Positions 1 through 6,413 of a stretch of 18,446 nt of DNA are shown here, in pieces (positions within the stretch are counted from its first letter, which is position 1; every line of letters starts with the position of its first letter). The notes below the pieces were generated by a model. That model was not told the origin of the DNA and did no database searches. It saw nothing but the letters and a program-made list of their open reading frames with translations. This stretch comes from Verrucomicrobiales bacterium (GTDB taxonomy: Bacteria > Verrucomicrobiota > Verrucomicrobiia > Verrucomicrobiales > DEV007), in contig SLGN01000367.1 of assembly GCA_007123695.1 (NCBI GenBank), positions 1 to 18,446 on the forward strand, in the 5' to 3' direction. The position numbers and the translations under genes were made by a program.

Positions 1-384
1 GCCCTCGGCACCCTCACCACGGGGGCCATGTTCCTTCTGCTCGGAGCGATGATGAACAACCGCGCCCTCTTCGACGCCTTCGGGGTGCGCGAGACCTCCG
101 TCTACGTCAGTCTCGTGCTCTTCGGCGTGGTCATGATGCCGGTGAACGAACTGCTGTCGGTCGCGGGGAACTGGATGAGCCGGCGCCACGAGTTCGAAGC
201 CGACGCCTACGCGGCCAGGGCCACGGGCGACACGGCCGCGATGGTCGGGGCCTTGAAGAAGCTCAGCATCGACAACCTCAGCAACCTGACGCCCCACCCG
301 TTCTACGTCTTCTGGAACTACACCCACCCCCCGGCGGCGGAGCGGATCGCGGCTCTGGAGTCGCTGCCGAAGGAAGCGCCGTGA
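1..384 (+). CDS. M48 (Ste24/CAAX protease-like) metallopeptidase, C-terminal part
   Basis: This reading frame is open from base 1, so the gene begins upstream of the window; about 127 C-terminal residues are present. The visible part has a hydrophobic membrane segment, then RRHEFEADAYAA, which matches the conserved ExxxD element of M48 peptidases that carries the third zinc ligand. It is followed by a helix (ALKKLSIDNLSNL) and the HPPAAERIAAL signature typical of Ste24/HtpX C-termini. The HEXXH zinc motif should lie just before the window and cannot be checked. M48 Ste24-type enzymes are integral membrane zinc endopeptidases; in bacteria they probably act in membrane-protein quality control. 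It converges on the small minus-strand gene that ends 37 bases further on. The family call is secure; the in vivo substrate is unknown. Confidence 0.88.
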   Translation, partial: ALGTLTTGAMFLLLGAMMNNRALFDAFGVRETSVYVSLVLFGVVMMPVNELLSVAGNWMSRRHEFEADAYAARATGDTAAMVGALKKLSIDNLSNLTPHPFYVFWNYTHPPAAERIAALESLPKEAP

Positions 385-421
385 GCCGGCACGGTGAGCG
401 AAGCCGCTGCCGCGGCGGGAC

Positions 422-796
422 TCAGGCGTGCAGCAGGGAAACGAGCTGCTTGGTGTTTTGATCGAGGCGGACGAGGCAGTCGCGCACGTCTTCGGGCAGG
501 CCCGATTCCAGGAGCAGCAGCGAGGTGAAGCCGCCGATGGTCTGGAGGTAGTTCCCGACCTCGTGGCGCAGGTCGCGGTCCGCCGGGAAAGCGCCCGCAG
601 GTTCGGGACCGACGGCGGCGTCGAAGTCCGCGACAAGCGACCGGGCCGCGGCCTCGACCAGCGGCACCGATTCGGCCCCGTCCTCGCCGAAGCAATCGGT
701 CCGGGAGAGGAGCTTGCCGGAAAGGGTGAGAACTTCGTCGGCGACCTCGCGAAAGGCGGCAGCGGCTCCGGTTTCGGAAAGCGGTGAGTCTTCCAT
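422..796 (-). CDS. small protein with Spo0B/histidine-kinase H-box-like helix, no ATPase domain
   Basis: 124 residues, start ATG at 796, stop TGA at 422. The N-terminal half is acidic and helical. Residues about 76-96 read LRHEVGNYLQTIGGFTSLLLL, resembling the phosphoacceptor H-box of Spo0B and of DcuS/CitA-type kinases (H-[DE]-x-x-N-x-L-Q-x-I-x-G). Candidate acceptor His78 is followed by Glu79 and Asn82; a second amphipathic helix follows (EDVRDCLVRLDQNTKQLVSLL). That is the two-helix hairpin of a dimerisation/phosphotransfer domain, but there is no ATP-binding domain and the protein ends right after the hairpin. I infer a stand-alone phosphotransfer or scaffold protein in two-component signalling. 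No response regulator lies nearby. An unrelated helical hypothetical protein remains possible. Its codon-level coherence against the opposite-strand frames makes it a likely real gene. Confidence 0.6.
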   Translation of the reverse strand: MEDSPLSETGAAAAFREVADEVLTLSGKLLSRTDCFGEDGAESVPLVEAAARSLVADFDAAVGPEPAGAFPADRDLRHEVGNYLQTIGGFTSLLLLESGLPEDVRDCLVRLDQNTKQLVSLLHA

Positions 797-953
797 TTGC
801 CTAATGAAACCCGATTTTCGCCAAATGCGAGCGTTCGGAAGAGGGGAGAGGCGTTTTCTTGCGGGGCGCGGGGTTTTGCGGCGGGGGCGGAGAAGCGAAG
901 ACCGTCTTCATTTCGCGCTGGCAGGAAGGCCGTGGCGGGCGGAAGTTCCTGTC

Positions 954-1304
954 ATGCAGGAAACGACGAAGGATTTTTCCGCGGAGCCCCCCGATGCCGA
1001 GGACGAGGACTCCGAGGGCAGCGATCTGGAGCGCCGTTTCCGCATCCAGATGTGCTTCCTCGAACCGGGCGAACCGAAGACCTGGGAGACGGTGACGAGC
1101 GCCGACCACCTGCGCGGAGGGCTGCGTGCGCTCTCGATCTGCTGCGAGCGCATCAAGCAACTCGTCGAGACCCGCTGGAGCGACGACCTGCCGCCGGGCC
1201 TCGTCCTGCTGCGCATCTACGACGAGGAGGAGGGGCGGGTGCTGCTGTGGGAGGAGGAAAACGGGAATCTCGGTTTCGTGGAGGGCCTCGACTTCACGGG
1301 CTAG
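954..1304 (+). CDS. hypothetical acidic protein
   Basis: 116 residues if started at ATG 954 (MQETTKDFSAEPP). The frame is open further upstream, but that extension runs through the divergent gene and is Arg/Gly-rich low-quality sequence, so the inner start is preferred. A weak GGAAG lies 8-12 bases before the start. The N-terminus (about 30 residues) is strongly acidic and probably disordered. The rest looks like a compact alpha/beta domain: RFRIQMCFLEPGE, a helix with SICCERIKQLVETRW, then LVLLRIYDEEEGRVLLWEEENGNLGFVEGLDF, which looks like a beta meander. No transmembrane segment, signal peptide or recognised catalytic motif. I do not recognise the family. Its upstream 157-base spacer is shared with the divergent H-box gene. 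Confidence 0.6.
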   Translation: MQETTKDFSAEPPDAEDEDSEGSDLERRFRIQMCFLEPGEPKTWETVTSADHLRGGLRALSICCERIKQLVETRWSDDLPPGLVLLRIYDEEEGRVLLWEEENGNLGFVEGLDFTG

Positions 1305-1380
1305 CCGGGCAAGGAGCCGGTGCCATCGATACCGCCGGGATCTTGAATTCTCATAGTTTTGGAATAAGCTTGCGCTGTTC

Positions 1381-1896
1381 ATGGCTTTCGGAGAGATCAT
1401 CGGTGGATTTTCCGGTTTCAAGATGCGTCTGCTCTTGGCCGCCGGCTGCGTTGTGTTCTGCGGTCTCCTGTGGAGCGGGGGGCGCAAGCTCTTCCAAGAT
1501 GAAAAGCCGAAGCCGGCCGTCGCGCCCTCCTCGGCGATGGCGCCGACGAACTGGACGGCGGGCCCGAGCGCGGGGGAGCGCGCCGCCGAAGACATCGACC
1601 GCATCGGCGAGGGAGCGGTGCGCTTCGGTCTCAGCTTCATGATCGCGATGGTCGCGGCCTCGATCCTCCGCGCGGCGCTGCGAACCGGCCTGACGTTGAT
1701 CGCCGTCGCCGGGCTCGCCATCTGGTTTCTCGAATACAACGGGCACATCAGCCTGTGGAGCGACTACATCGACGCGGTGCAGGGAGGGGGGAGCTGGCTC
1801 TCGACCCGGGCTGCCGCCTTCGGAGAGCTCTGCCGGCAGCACATTCCCTCGACCGGGGCCGCGCTGGTCGGCTTCGGTTTTGGTCTGAAGCGCTGA
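1381..1896 (+). CDS. FUN14-like small membrane protein
   Basis: 171 residues. A hydrophobic N-terminal segment (residues about 15-31, RLLLAAGCVVFCGLLW) is followed by a Pro/Ala-rich polar linker. The C-terminal half has the organisation I recall for the FUN14 family: a small-residue-rich helix (81-98), a second membrane helix (101-118, GLTLIAVAGLAIWFLEY), the sequence YNGHISLWSDYIDAV, and a final segment HIPSTGAALVGFGFGLKR resembling the closing PSxGGFxxGFxxG motif. FUN14 proteins are best known from mitochondria (FUNDC1); the bacterial members have no established role. The start is uncertain: ATG 1381 directly abuts the element CTTGCGCTGTTC, and an in-frame ATG at 1423 would begin just before the first membrane segment. 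No Shine-Dalgarno precedes either. The family call is from remembered pattern, moderately sure. Confidence 0.68.
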   Translation: MAFGEIIGGFSGFKMRLLLAAGCVVFCGLLWSGGRKLFQDEKPKPAVAPSSAMAPTNWTAGPSAGERAAEDIDRIGEGAVRFGLSFMIAMVAASILRAALRTGLTLIAVAGLAIWFLEYNGHISLWSDYIDAVQGGGSWLSTRAAAFGELCRQHIPSTGAALVGFGFGLKR

Positions 1897-1943
1897 CGGT
1901 TTCGTTTGCGGAACCTCCGTCTTTCGCTTAGCTCGGGTTCTCC

Positions 1944-3212
1944 ATGGGCAAGCGAAAGAAGAAGAAGACAGCGGGCGGCGGAGCCTTCGGGCGCGCCAAG
2001 CGGGCGGTTCCGGATCCGGGCGAGGAGCGGGACGATTTGGAGGAGCGGCCGAAGGTGGTGCGAGTCCGCCCCAACGCCCATCAGCAGTGCATTTTCGCCG
2101 CGTTCGCCTGGGAGTCGGCGTTGAATCCGGATGGCGCGGAAGACATTCAGGAGCGGGCGATGGCTCGTTTCGAAAAGGGCGGGATCGAGCCAACGGCCCA
2201 TTTCGATGCCTTGCTTCGTTTCGACAAGATCGATTGGGGGCGTCCGGTCGAGGAGCGTCGGGCCCAGCTCGAGGAGGTGCTGGCGATCGATCCCGACTGC
2301 GTCGATGCCCTTCTCAACTTGGCCTACTTGGAGCCCGAAGTCGACAAGGCGATGCCACTGTTCGACGAAGCGATCGAGGCGGGGCGCCGCAAGCGCGACG
2401 CGACGGACGAGAACCCGTCGCTTCCCGAGTCGGTTCGCACGGTGATTTCGTTCGGCTACCTTCACGCGCTCCACGAATATGCGGAGATCCAGCGCATTTG
2501 GTCCGATTTTCCCAAGGCGAAGGCCCTCTACCGGGAGCTGCTGGAGAACGACCCGGGCGACAGCTTCGGGGCCCGCTTGCCCCTCTTCGCAATCGCGATC
2601 ACGGAGGGCGCGGCGAACGAGGCGGAGGCGCTGCTTTCCGAAATGCCCTCCGAGCGCTCCTGCATGGTGCTCTATGGTCGAGCTTTTCTGGAGTTTTCCA
2701 GGGCGCTGGAGGAGTCTCCCGACTTCGAAGCCGACATGGAATCGGAAGAACCCTTCGCGAAGCTGCCCTCGCCCCGGCTGGCGGTCGCGGAGGCGGCCCT
2801 GCGCCACGCCATCCTCGAATCTCCCTGGACCATGGCGCTGATTCTCGACCGGCGCAGCCTCTTCGCCGATCCGGTCGGCGTCTTTGTCGAGGGCGATCCC
2901 TACGAGTCGATCGACTGCGCCCGTCTCCTCTATCCTTTTTGCACGGCGGGGAAAGTGCCCGCCCTCTGGCTTTGCTCCCAGGCGGGCAAGGTGGTGGGCG
3001 ACATCGATCAAAGGCGCATCCGGCGCAATCTCGATGCATTCGAGGAGATTCTCGACATCCTCGACGATGCCGACATGGACCATGTCATGAAGATGCTGCC
3101 CGACGAGGAATACGAGATGTTCGACCGCGTTTCCGAACAGATGGTGGACCTGCTCCTCGATCTGGGGGCGCCGAGGCGAGTCATGCCCGGTCGGAGACGG
3201 CGGCTCAGATGA
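1944..3212 (+). CDS. ST7-like / TPR-type helical repeat protein
   Basis: 422 residues starting at ATG 1944. A very basic N-terminus (GKRKKKK), then helical repeats. Residues 103-150 (QLEEVLAIDPDCVDALLNLAYLE, then DKAMPLFDEAIEAGRR), 188-222 (DFPKAKALYRELLENDPGD and following) and 228-250 read as TPR helix pairs. The combination of an 'AxxLFxxAxxAG' helix, a later 'AxxxYRxLLxxxPxD', a 'YGRAFLxF' helix and an 'ALRHAIxxSPW' helix is reminiscent of the ST7 family, which in animals is a membrane protein and in bacteria is a soluble TPR protein of unknown role. No enzyme motif is present; presumably protein-protein interaction. The C-terminus is basic (PGRRRRLR). Its stop codon overlaps the convergent aldolase/SDR gene by 8 bases (3205-3212). 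TPR character is fairly secure; the ST7 link is tentative. Confidence 0.8.
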   Translation: MGKRKKKKTAGGGAFGRAKRAVPDPGEERDDLEERPKVVRVRPNAHQQCIFAAFAWESALNPDGAEDIQERAMARFEKGGIEPTAHFDALLRFDKIDWGRPVEERRAQLEEVLAIDPDCVDALLNLAYLEPEVDKAMPLFDEAIEAGRRKRDATDENPSLPESVRTVISFGYLHALHEYAEIQRIWSDFPKAKALYRELLENDPGDSFGARLPLFAIAITEGAANEAEALLSEMPSERSCMVLYGRAFLEFSRALEESPDFEADMESEEPFAKLPSPRLAVAEAALRHAILESPWTMALILDRRSLFADPVGVFVEGDPYESIDCARLLYPFCTAGKVPALWLCSQAGKVVGDIDQRRIRRNLDAFEEILDILDDADMDHVMKMLPDEEYEMFDRVSEQMVDLLLDLGAPRRVMPGRRRRLR

Positions 3213-5178
3213 CGCGGTCGTTGCCCCCGTCGACGGGCACCTGGGCGCCGGTGGTCTTGCCGAAGAGCGGGCTCGCCATGGCCGCGACCATGTTGCCGAC
3301 GTCGCGCGACTTGATCTCGGTCTTGAGCAGGTTCCGCGTCTTGTATTCCTCGACCGTCATGTTGTAGCGCTCGGCGGATCGCCGGAGGTTCTCGGGCGTC
3401 CAGAGCTTCGTGTCGAAGACGGCGTCGGGGTGGATGATGTTGCAGCGCACGCCGAAGGGCGCGAGCTCGAGCGCAGCGACGCGGCAGAGCTGGGTCAGTC
3501 CCGCCTTGGCGCAGGAGTAGCTCGCCGCGCCCGCGCCGGGGGCGTTGACGTTGCGCGAACCGACGAGGACGATGGCCGGGTCGAGGCCCTTCTTGAGGTA
3601 GGGGATGGCGTACTTCAGCAGCTTCTGGTGGCTGGTCAGGTTCACCGCCATGGACTTGTCCCAGTTCGACTGCTCGAGGTCGTCGAGGTAGGCGCCGGCG
3701 GTGAAGATGCCGGCGTTGCTGACGAGGATGTCGAGCCCGCCGAACTGGCGCACGACGCCCTCGACGGCGGCCTTCACCTTGGCGTCGTCGGTGAGGTTCG
3801 CGACGATGCCGATGCCGCCGATGGAGGCCATCTGCTCGACGATCTCGGGGCTGAGGTCGATGCCGACGACCTTCGCACCCTGCCGCGCGAGCGAGGCGGC
3901 GCAGGCGAAACCGATCCCGGCGGCGGAGCCCGTGACGATGGCGACCTTGCCCTGATGGATGGGCACCTGGCCGCCTTTCTTCAGCTTGGCTTGCTCCAGC
4001 TCCCAGTATTCGATCTCGAAGAGCTTCGCGGCGGGGAGCGGCTTCCAACCTCCGGCAAAGGCCGATTCGGCGAGCTGGATGGTCCTCCAGGTGTGGGTCG
4101 CGATGTCGCGGATGACGGCAGCCTCGCCCTCGGTCGCGCCGAAGCTGACGACGCCCTGCCCCTGCCAGACGAGCCAGCGCGGATCGGGAGGCAGCATGGT
4201 CTCGCCCTTGGCGTTGGCCTCGAAGTAGGCGCGGTAGGCGTCGGCGTATTTCGCGAGGGCCTTGGCCGGGTCGGCCCCGACGACGGCGGGGACGCGCTTT
4301 GTGCGGATGGTGTGGTCGGGGGTGAGGGGGCCGCGGGTCGCGAGCTTGGCGACGTCGGCGCGGGAGGAAAAGCCGACGGCCTCGGGCGAGGCGTCGAGCG
4401 AGGCGATTACGGGCGTGCCGCGCAGCTTCGAGACGGCCCGGCGGATCGCGGCGAGACCGAGGAGATCCTCCTTGGCCTTGGCCTTGGGCAGGGAGAAGGA
4501 TTTTCCGAGGTTCTTGGCGAGGAGCTTTTCGGCCTCGGTCACGAGCCGGATTATCAGCTCGTAGCTCTCGCGGGCGTCGTCGTGCATCGTGAAGATGCCG
4601 TGGTTCATCAGGATGAGGCCCTCGAGCTTCCGGGCGTCGACCTTGGCGAGGGCCTTGGCCACCGTCTTGGCGAGGTCGAAGCCGGGCATGACGTAGGGGA
4701 TGATGGCGACGCGGTCGCCGTAGAGGTCCTCGACGACCTTGCGGCCCTGCTTGTGGTTGGTGATCGCGACGACGGCGTTGGCGTGGGTGTGGTCCACGTA
4801 GGCCTGGGGAATCACGGCGTGGAGGATGGCCTCGATGCTGGGGTTGGGCGCGCCGGGGTCGAGCATGGCGGCGCGCTGCTGCTTCACCATCTCGGCGTCG
4901 GAGAGGCGGTCGAGCTTGGCCATCTTCAGCAGCGCGTCCATCCGCACCGGGGCGAAGCCGGCCGCCTCGATCGTGCCGAGGTCCCAGCCGGAGCCCTTCA
5001 CGTGGATGAGCTCGACGGGATCGCCGAAGAAGTCCGTCTCCGAAGCCTTCACCGAGGTGTTGCCGCCGCCGTGGAGGACCAGCTCGGGGTTGGCGCCGAG
5101 GAGGCGCGAGGTGTAGACCCGCATTTCGAGCGGGGTCTTGAACTTGCGGGCTTCGGTGTCGGACCAGAGGGATTTCAT
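3205..5178 (-). CDS. bifunctional class II aldolase / short-chain dehydrogenase (rhamnulose-1-phosphate aldolase/alcohol dehydrogenase type)
   Basis: 657 residues, about the usual length of this fused family (B. subtilis YuxG type). Residues 1-390 form a class II aldolase/adducin domain: GGGNTSVK at 37-44, HTHA at 130-133 and NHG at 192-194 supply the likely zinc-binding histidines. Residues 409-657 form an SDR: TGSAAGIG (416-423) for NAD(P), NAG (488-490), and catalytic Ser541, Tyr554 and Lys558 in YSCAK. Both halves therefore look catalytically complete. The fusion is classically annotated as splitting a 1-phospho-ketose (rhamnulose-1-phosphate) into dihydroxyacetone phosphate plus lactaldehyde, with the SDR then acting on the aldehyde. 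The substrate is not provable here because no rhamnose kinase, isomerase or transporter is present. It starts 33 bases after hisI on the same strand, likely co-transcribed. It converges with the ST7-like gene, overlapping 8 bases. Confidence 0.92.
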   Translation of the reverse strand: MKSLWSDTEARKFKTPLEMRVYTSRLLGANPELVLHGGGNTSVKASETDFFGDPVELIHVKGSGWDLGTIEAAGFAPVRMDALLKMAKLDRLSDAEMVKQQRAAMLDPGAPNPSIEAILHAVIPQAYVDHTHANAVVAITNHKQGRKVVEDLYGDRVAIIPYVMPGFDLAKTVAKALAKVDARKLEGLILMNHGIFTMHDDARESYELIIRLVTEAEKLLAKNLGKSFSLPKAKAKEDLLGLAAIRRAVSKLRGTPVIASLDASPEAVGFSSRADVAKLATRGPLTPDHTIRTKRVPAVVGADPAKALAKYADAYRAYFEANAKGETMLPPDPRWLVWQGQGVVSFGATEGEAAVIRDIATHTWRTIQLAESAFAGGWKPLPAAKLFEIEYWELEQAKLKKGGQVPIHQGKVAIVTGSAAGIGFACAASLARQGAKVVGIDLSPEIVEQMASIGGIGIVANLTDDAKVKAAVEGVVRQFGGLDILVSNAGIFTAGAYLDDLEQSNWDKSMAVNLTSHQKLLKYAIPYLKKGLDPAIVLVGSRNVNAPGAGAASYSCAKAGLTQLCRVAALELAPFGVRCNIIHPDAVFDTKLWTPENLRRSAERYNMTVEEYKTRNLLKTEIKSRDVGNMVAAMASPLFGKTTGAQVPVDGGNDRVI

Positions 5179-5211
5179 GGGAAAGGGGACTGAGGGCGAG
5201 GGCGTGGGACT

Positions 5212-5664
5212 TTAGCCGTAGACTTTGTCCGGATCGTAGGATTGCTCGGCGATTTCCTGGCCCAAGCCTACGGGCGATCCGGGCTCCTGTATATTCCGGT
5301 AAAAGCAGGATCGGTATCCGGCATGGCAGCAGCCGGGGCCGTGCTGGTGGACCTTGAGGACGAGGGCGTCCTGGTCGCAGTCGGTGAGGATCTTGCTGAC
5401 GACCTGGGTGTGGCCCGAGGTCGCGCCCTTGTGCCAGAGCTTCTTGCGGCTGCGGGAGTAGTAGACCGCCTCGCCGATCTCGAGGGTGCGGCGGAGCGAC
5501 TCCTCGTTCATGTAGGCGACCATCAGCACTTCGTTGGTGTCCTCGTCCTGCGCCACCGCGACGATGAGGCCGTGGTCGTCGAACTTGGGCGCAAAGACGA
5601 GGCCGGTCTCGACGGTGGCGCGGTCTTCCCGCGTGCCGAAGGCGATTTCAGTTGAATTGGACAT
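5212..5664 (-). CDS. hisI: phosphoribosyl-AMP cyclohydrolase
   Basis: 150 residues from ATG 5664 ([14 protein letters not shown]); the open frame continues upstream, but this extension is low-complexity and unlike the family. HisI opens the adenine ring of phosphoribosyl-AMP in the third step of histidine biosynthesis, in the cytoplasm. Diagnostic residues are present: [14 protein letters not shown] (72-85), the metal-binding DCDQD at 95-99, and zinc cysteines in CCHAGYRSC (112, 113, 120) followed by FYR. This is a monofunctional HisI: there is no fused HisE pyrophosphatase domain after the cyclohydrolase. A C-terminal tail of about 25 residues ([22 protein letters not shown]) is extra. It is the first gene of a probable minus-strand pair with the aldolase/SDR. 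Divergent from tmk, with an 83-base spacer containing a GC-rich hairpin. Confidence 0.95.
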   Translation of the reverse strand: MSNSTEIAFGTREDRATVETGLVFAPKFDDHGLIVAVAQDEDTNEVLMVAYMNEESLRRTLEIGEAVYYSRSRKKLWHKGATSGHTQVVSKILTDCDQDALVLKVHQHGPGCCHAGYRSCFYRNIQEPGSPVGLGQEIAEQSYDPDKVYG

Positions 5665-5695
5665 GGGATGCGTGTTTGAAAGTGGGCGCGCCGCC

Positions 5696-5715
5696 CCGCC
5701 CCGACGGCAGGGCGG
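5696..5715. repeat. inverted repeat between hisI and tmk
   Basis: CCGCCC (5696-5701) and GGGCGG (5710-5715) form a perfect 6-base stem with an 8-base loop in the 83-base divergent spacer. It overlaps the GGAGG-like sequence upstream of tmk, so on the plus transcript it could sit in the tmk leader and mask it. It could equally be incidental in GC-rich DNA. Confidence 0.3.
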
Positions 5716-5747
5716 AGGAAGGCCATTCTTCAACCGATTCCATCACC

Positions 5748-6413
5748 TTGCAACGCGGGAAATTCATCTCTTTCGAAGGGTCCGAGGGCTGCGGAAAGTC
5801 CACGCAGATCCGGCGTTTCGCCGAGTGGTTGCGGTCTGGAGGGCGCGAAGTGCTGCTGACGCGCGAGCCCGGCGGCACCGCCGTCGGCGAAAAGATCCGC
5901 AATCTGCTGCAGCACGATCCCGAGGCAGCGGCGATGGCTTCGGAAAGCGAGCTGCTTCTCTTCGCGGCGAGCCGCGCACAGCTCGTGCGCGAGGTCGTGC
6001 TGCCCGCGCTCGACGCCGGGACCTGGGTCGTGGCGGACCGCTTCCTCGACTCCACCACGGTCTACCAAGGGGTCGGGCGCGGACTCGATGCGGCGGCGGT
6101 GCGTGCGGTCAACGAATTCGCAGTGGGCGCGGCGAGGCCCGACCTGACCTTCCTGCTCGATCTCGATGCCGCCGCCGGCCACGCCCGCGCCGTCGCCGCG
6201 AGCGGCGGACAGCACGACCGGATCGAGGCGCAGCCGCCCGCCTTTTTCGAAACGGTCCGCCAGGGCTACCTCGCGCTCGCGGCGGAAGAGCCGCACCGCA
6301 TCGCCGTGGTCGATGCATCGGCCTCGGTCGACGAGGTCTTCTCCACCCTCGTCGCCGTCTTCGAGGAGCGTTTCGGACCGCTGCCGCCTCCTGCTCCCGT
6401 TTCCGCCCCATGA
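5748..6413 (+). CDS. tmk: thymidylate kinase (dTMP kinase), TTG start
   Basis: 221 residues, normal for Tmk, if started at TTG 5748 (reads MQRGKFISFEGSEGCGKST). No ATG or GTG lies close to the conserved N-terminus in this frame. The next in-frame ATG upstream (5652) falls inside the divergent hisI gene and would add 32 unconserved residues. Tmk phosphorylates dTMP to dTDP for DNA synthesis in the cytoplasm. Visible motifs: P-loop GSEGCGKST (11-19), TREPGGT, the DR motif in ADRFLDSTTVYQG, and the lid-like HDRIEAQPPAFFETVRQGY. A purine-rich GGCGGAGGAAGG lies about 26 bases before the TTG, too far for a normal Shine-Dalgarno. The 3' end overlaps holB by ATGA, indicating translational coupling; tmk-holB is a widespread gene pair. 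Function is certain, the start codon less so. Confidence 0.93.
   Translation: MQRGKFISFEGSEGCGKSTQIRRFAEWLRSGGREVLLTREPGGTAVGEKIRNLLQHDPEAAAMASESELLLFAASRAQLVREVVLPALDAGTWVVADRFLDSTTVYQGVGRGLDAAAVRAVNEFAVGAARPDLTFLLDLDAAAGHARAVAASGGQHDRIEAQPPAFFETVRQGYLALAAEEPHRIAVVDASASVDEVFSTLVAVFEERFGPLPPPAPVSAP

Noticed and set aside
1360..1374. Possible sigma-54 (-24/-12) promoter, TGG...TTGC
   Set aside because: Only seven bases separate TGG and TTGC instead of the required eight, and the bases after TGG do not match CAC; the same misfit occurs at 14426-14439.
801..2193. Long minus-strand frames opposite the 954 and FUN14-like genes
   Set aside because: Compositionally biased shadows without domain motifs; the plus-strand frames have coherent hydrophobic and acidic segments.
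3430..5193. 587-residue plus-strand frame opposite the aldolase/SDR
   Set aside because: Mirror of a gene with complete catalytic motifs; its Gly/Asp/Val-rich repetitive sequence is typical of an antisense frame.
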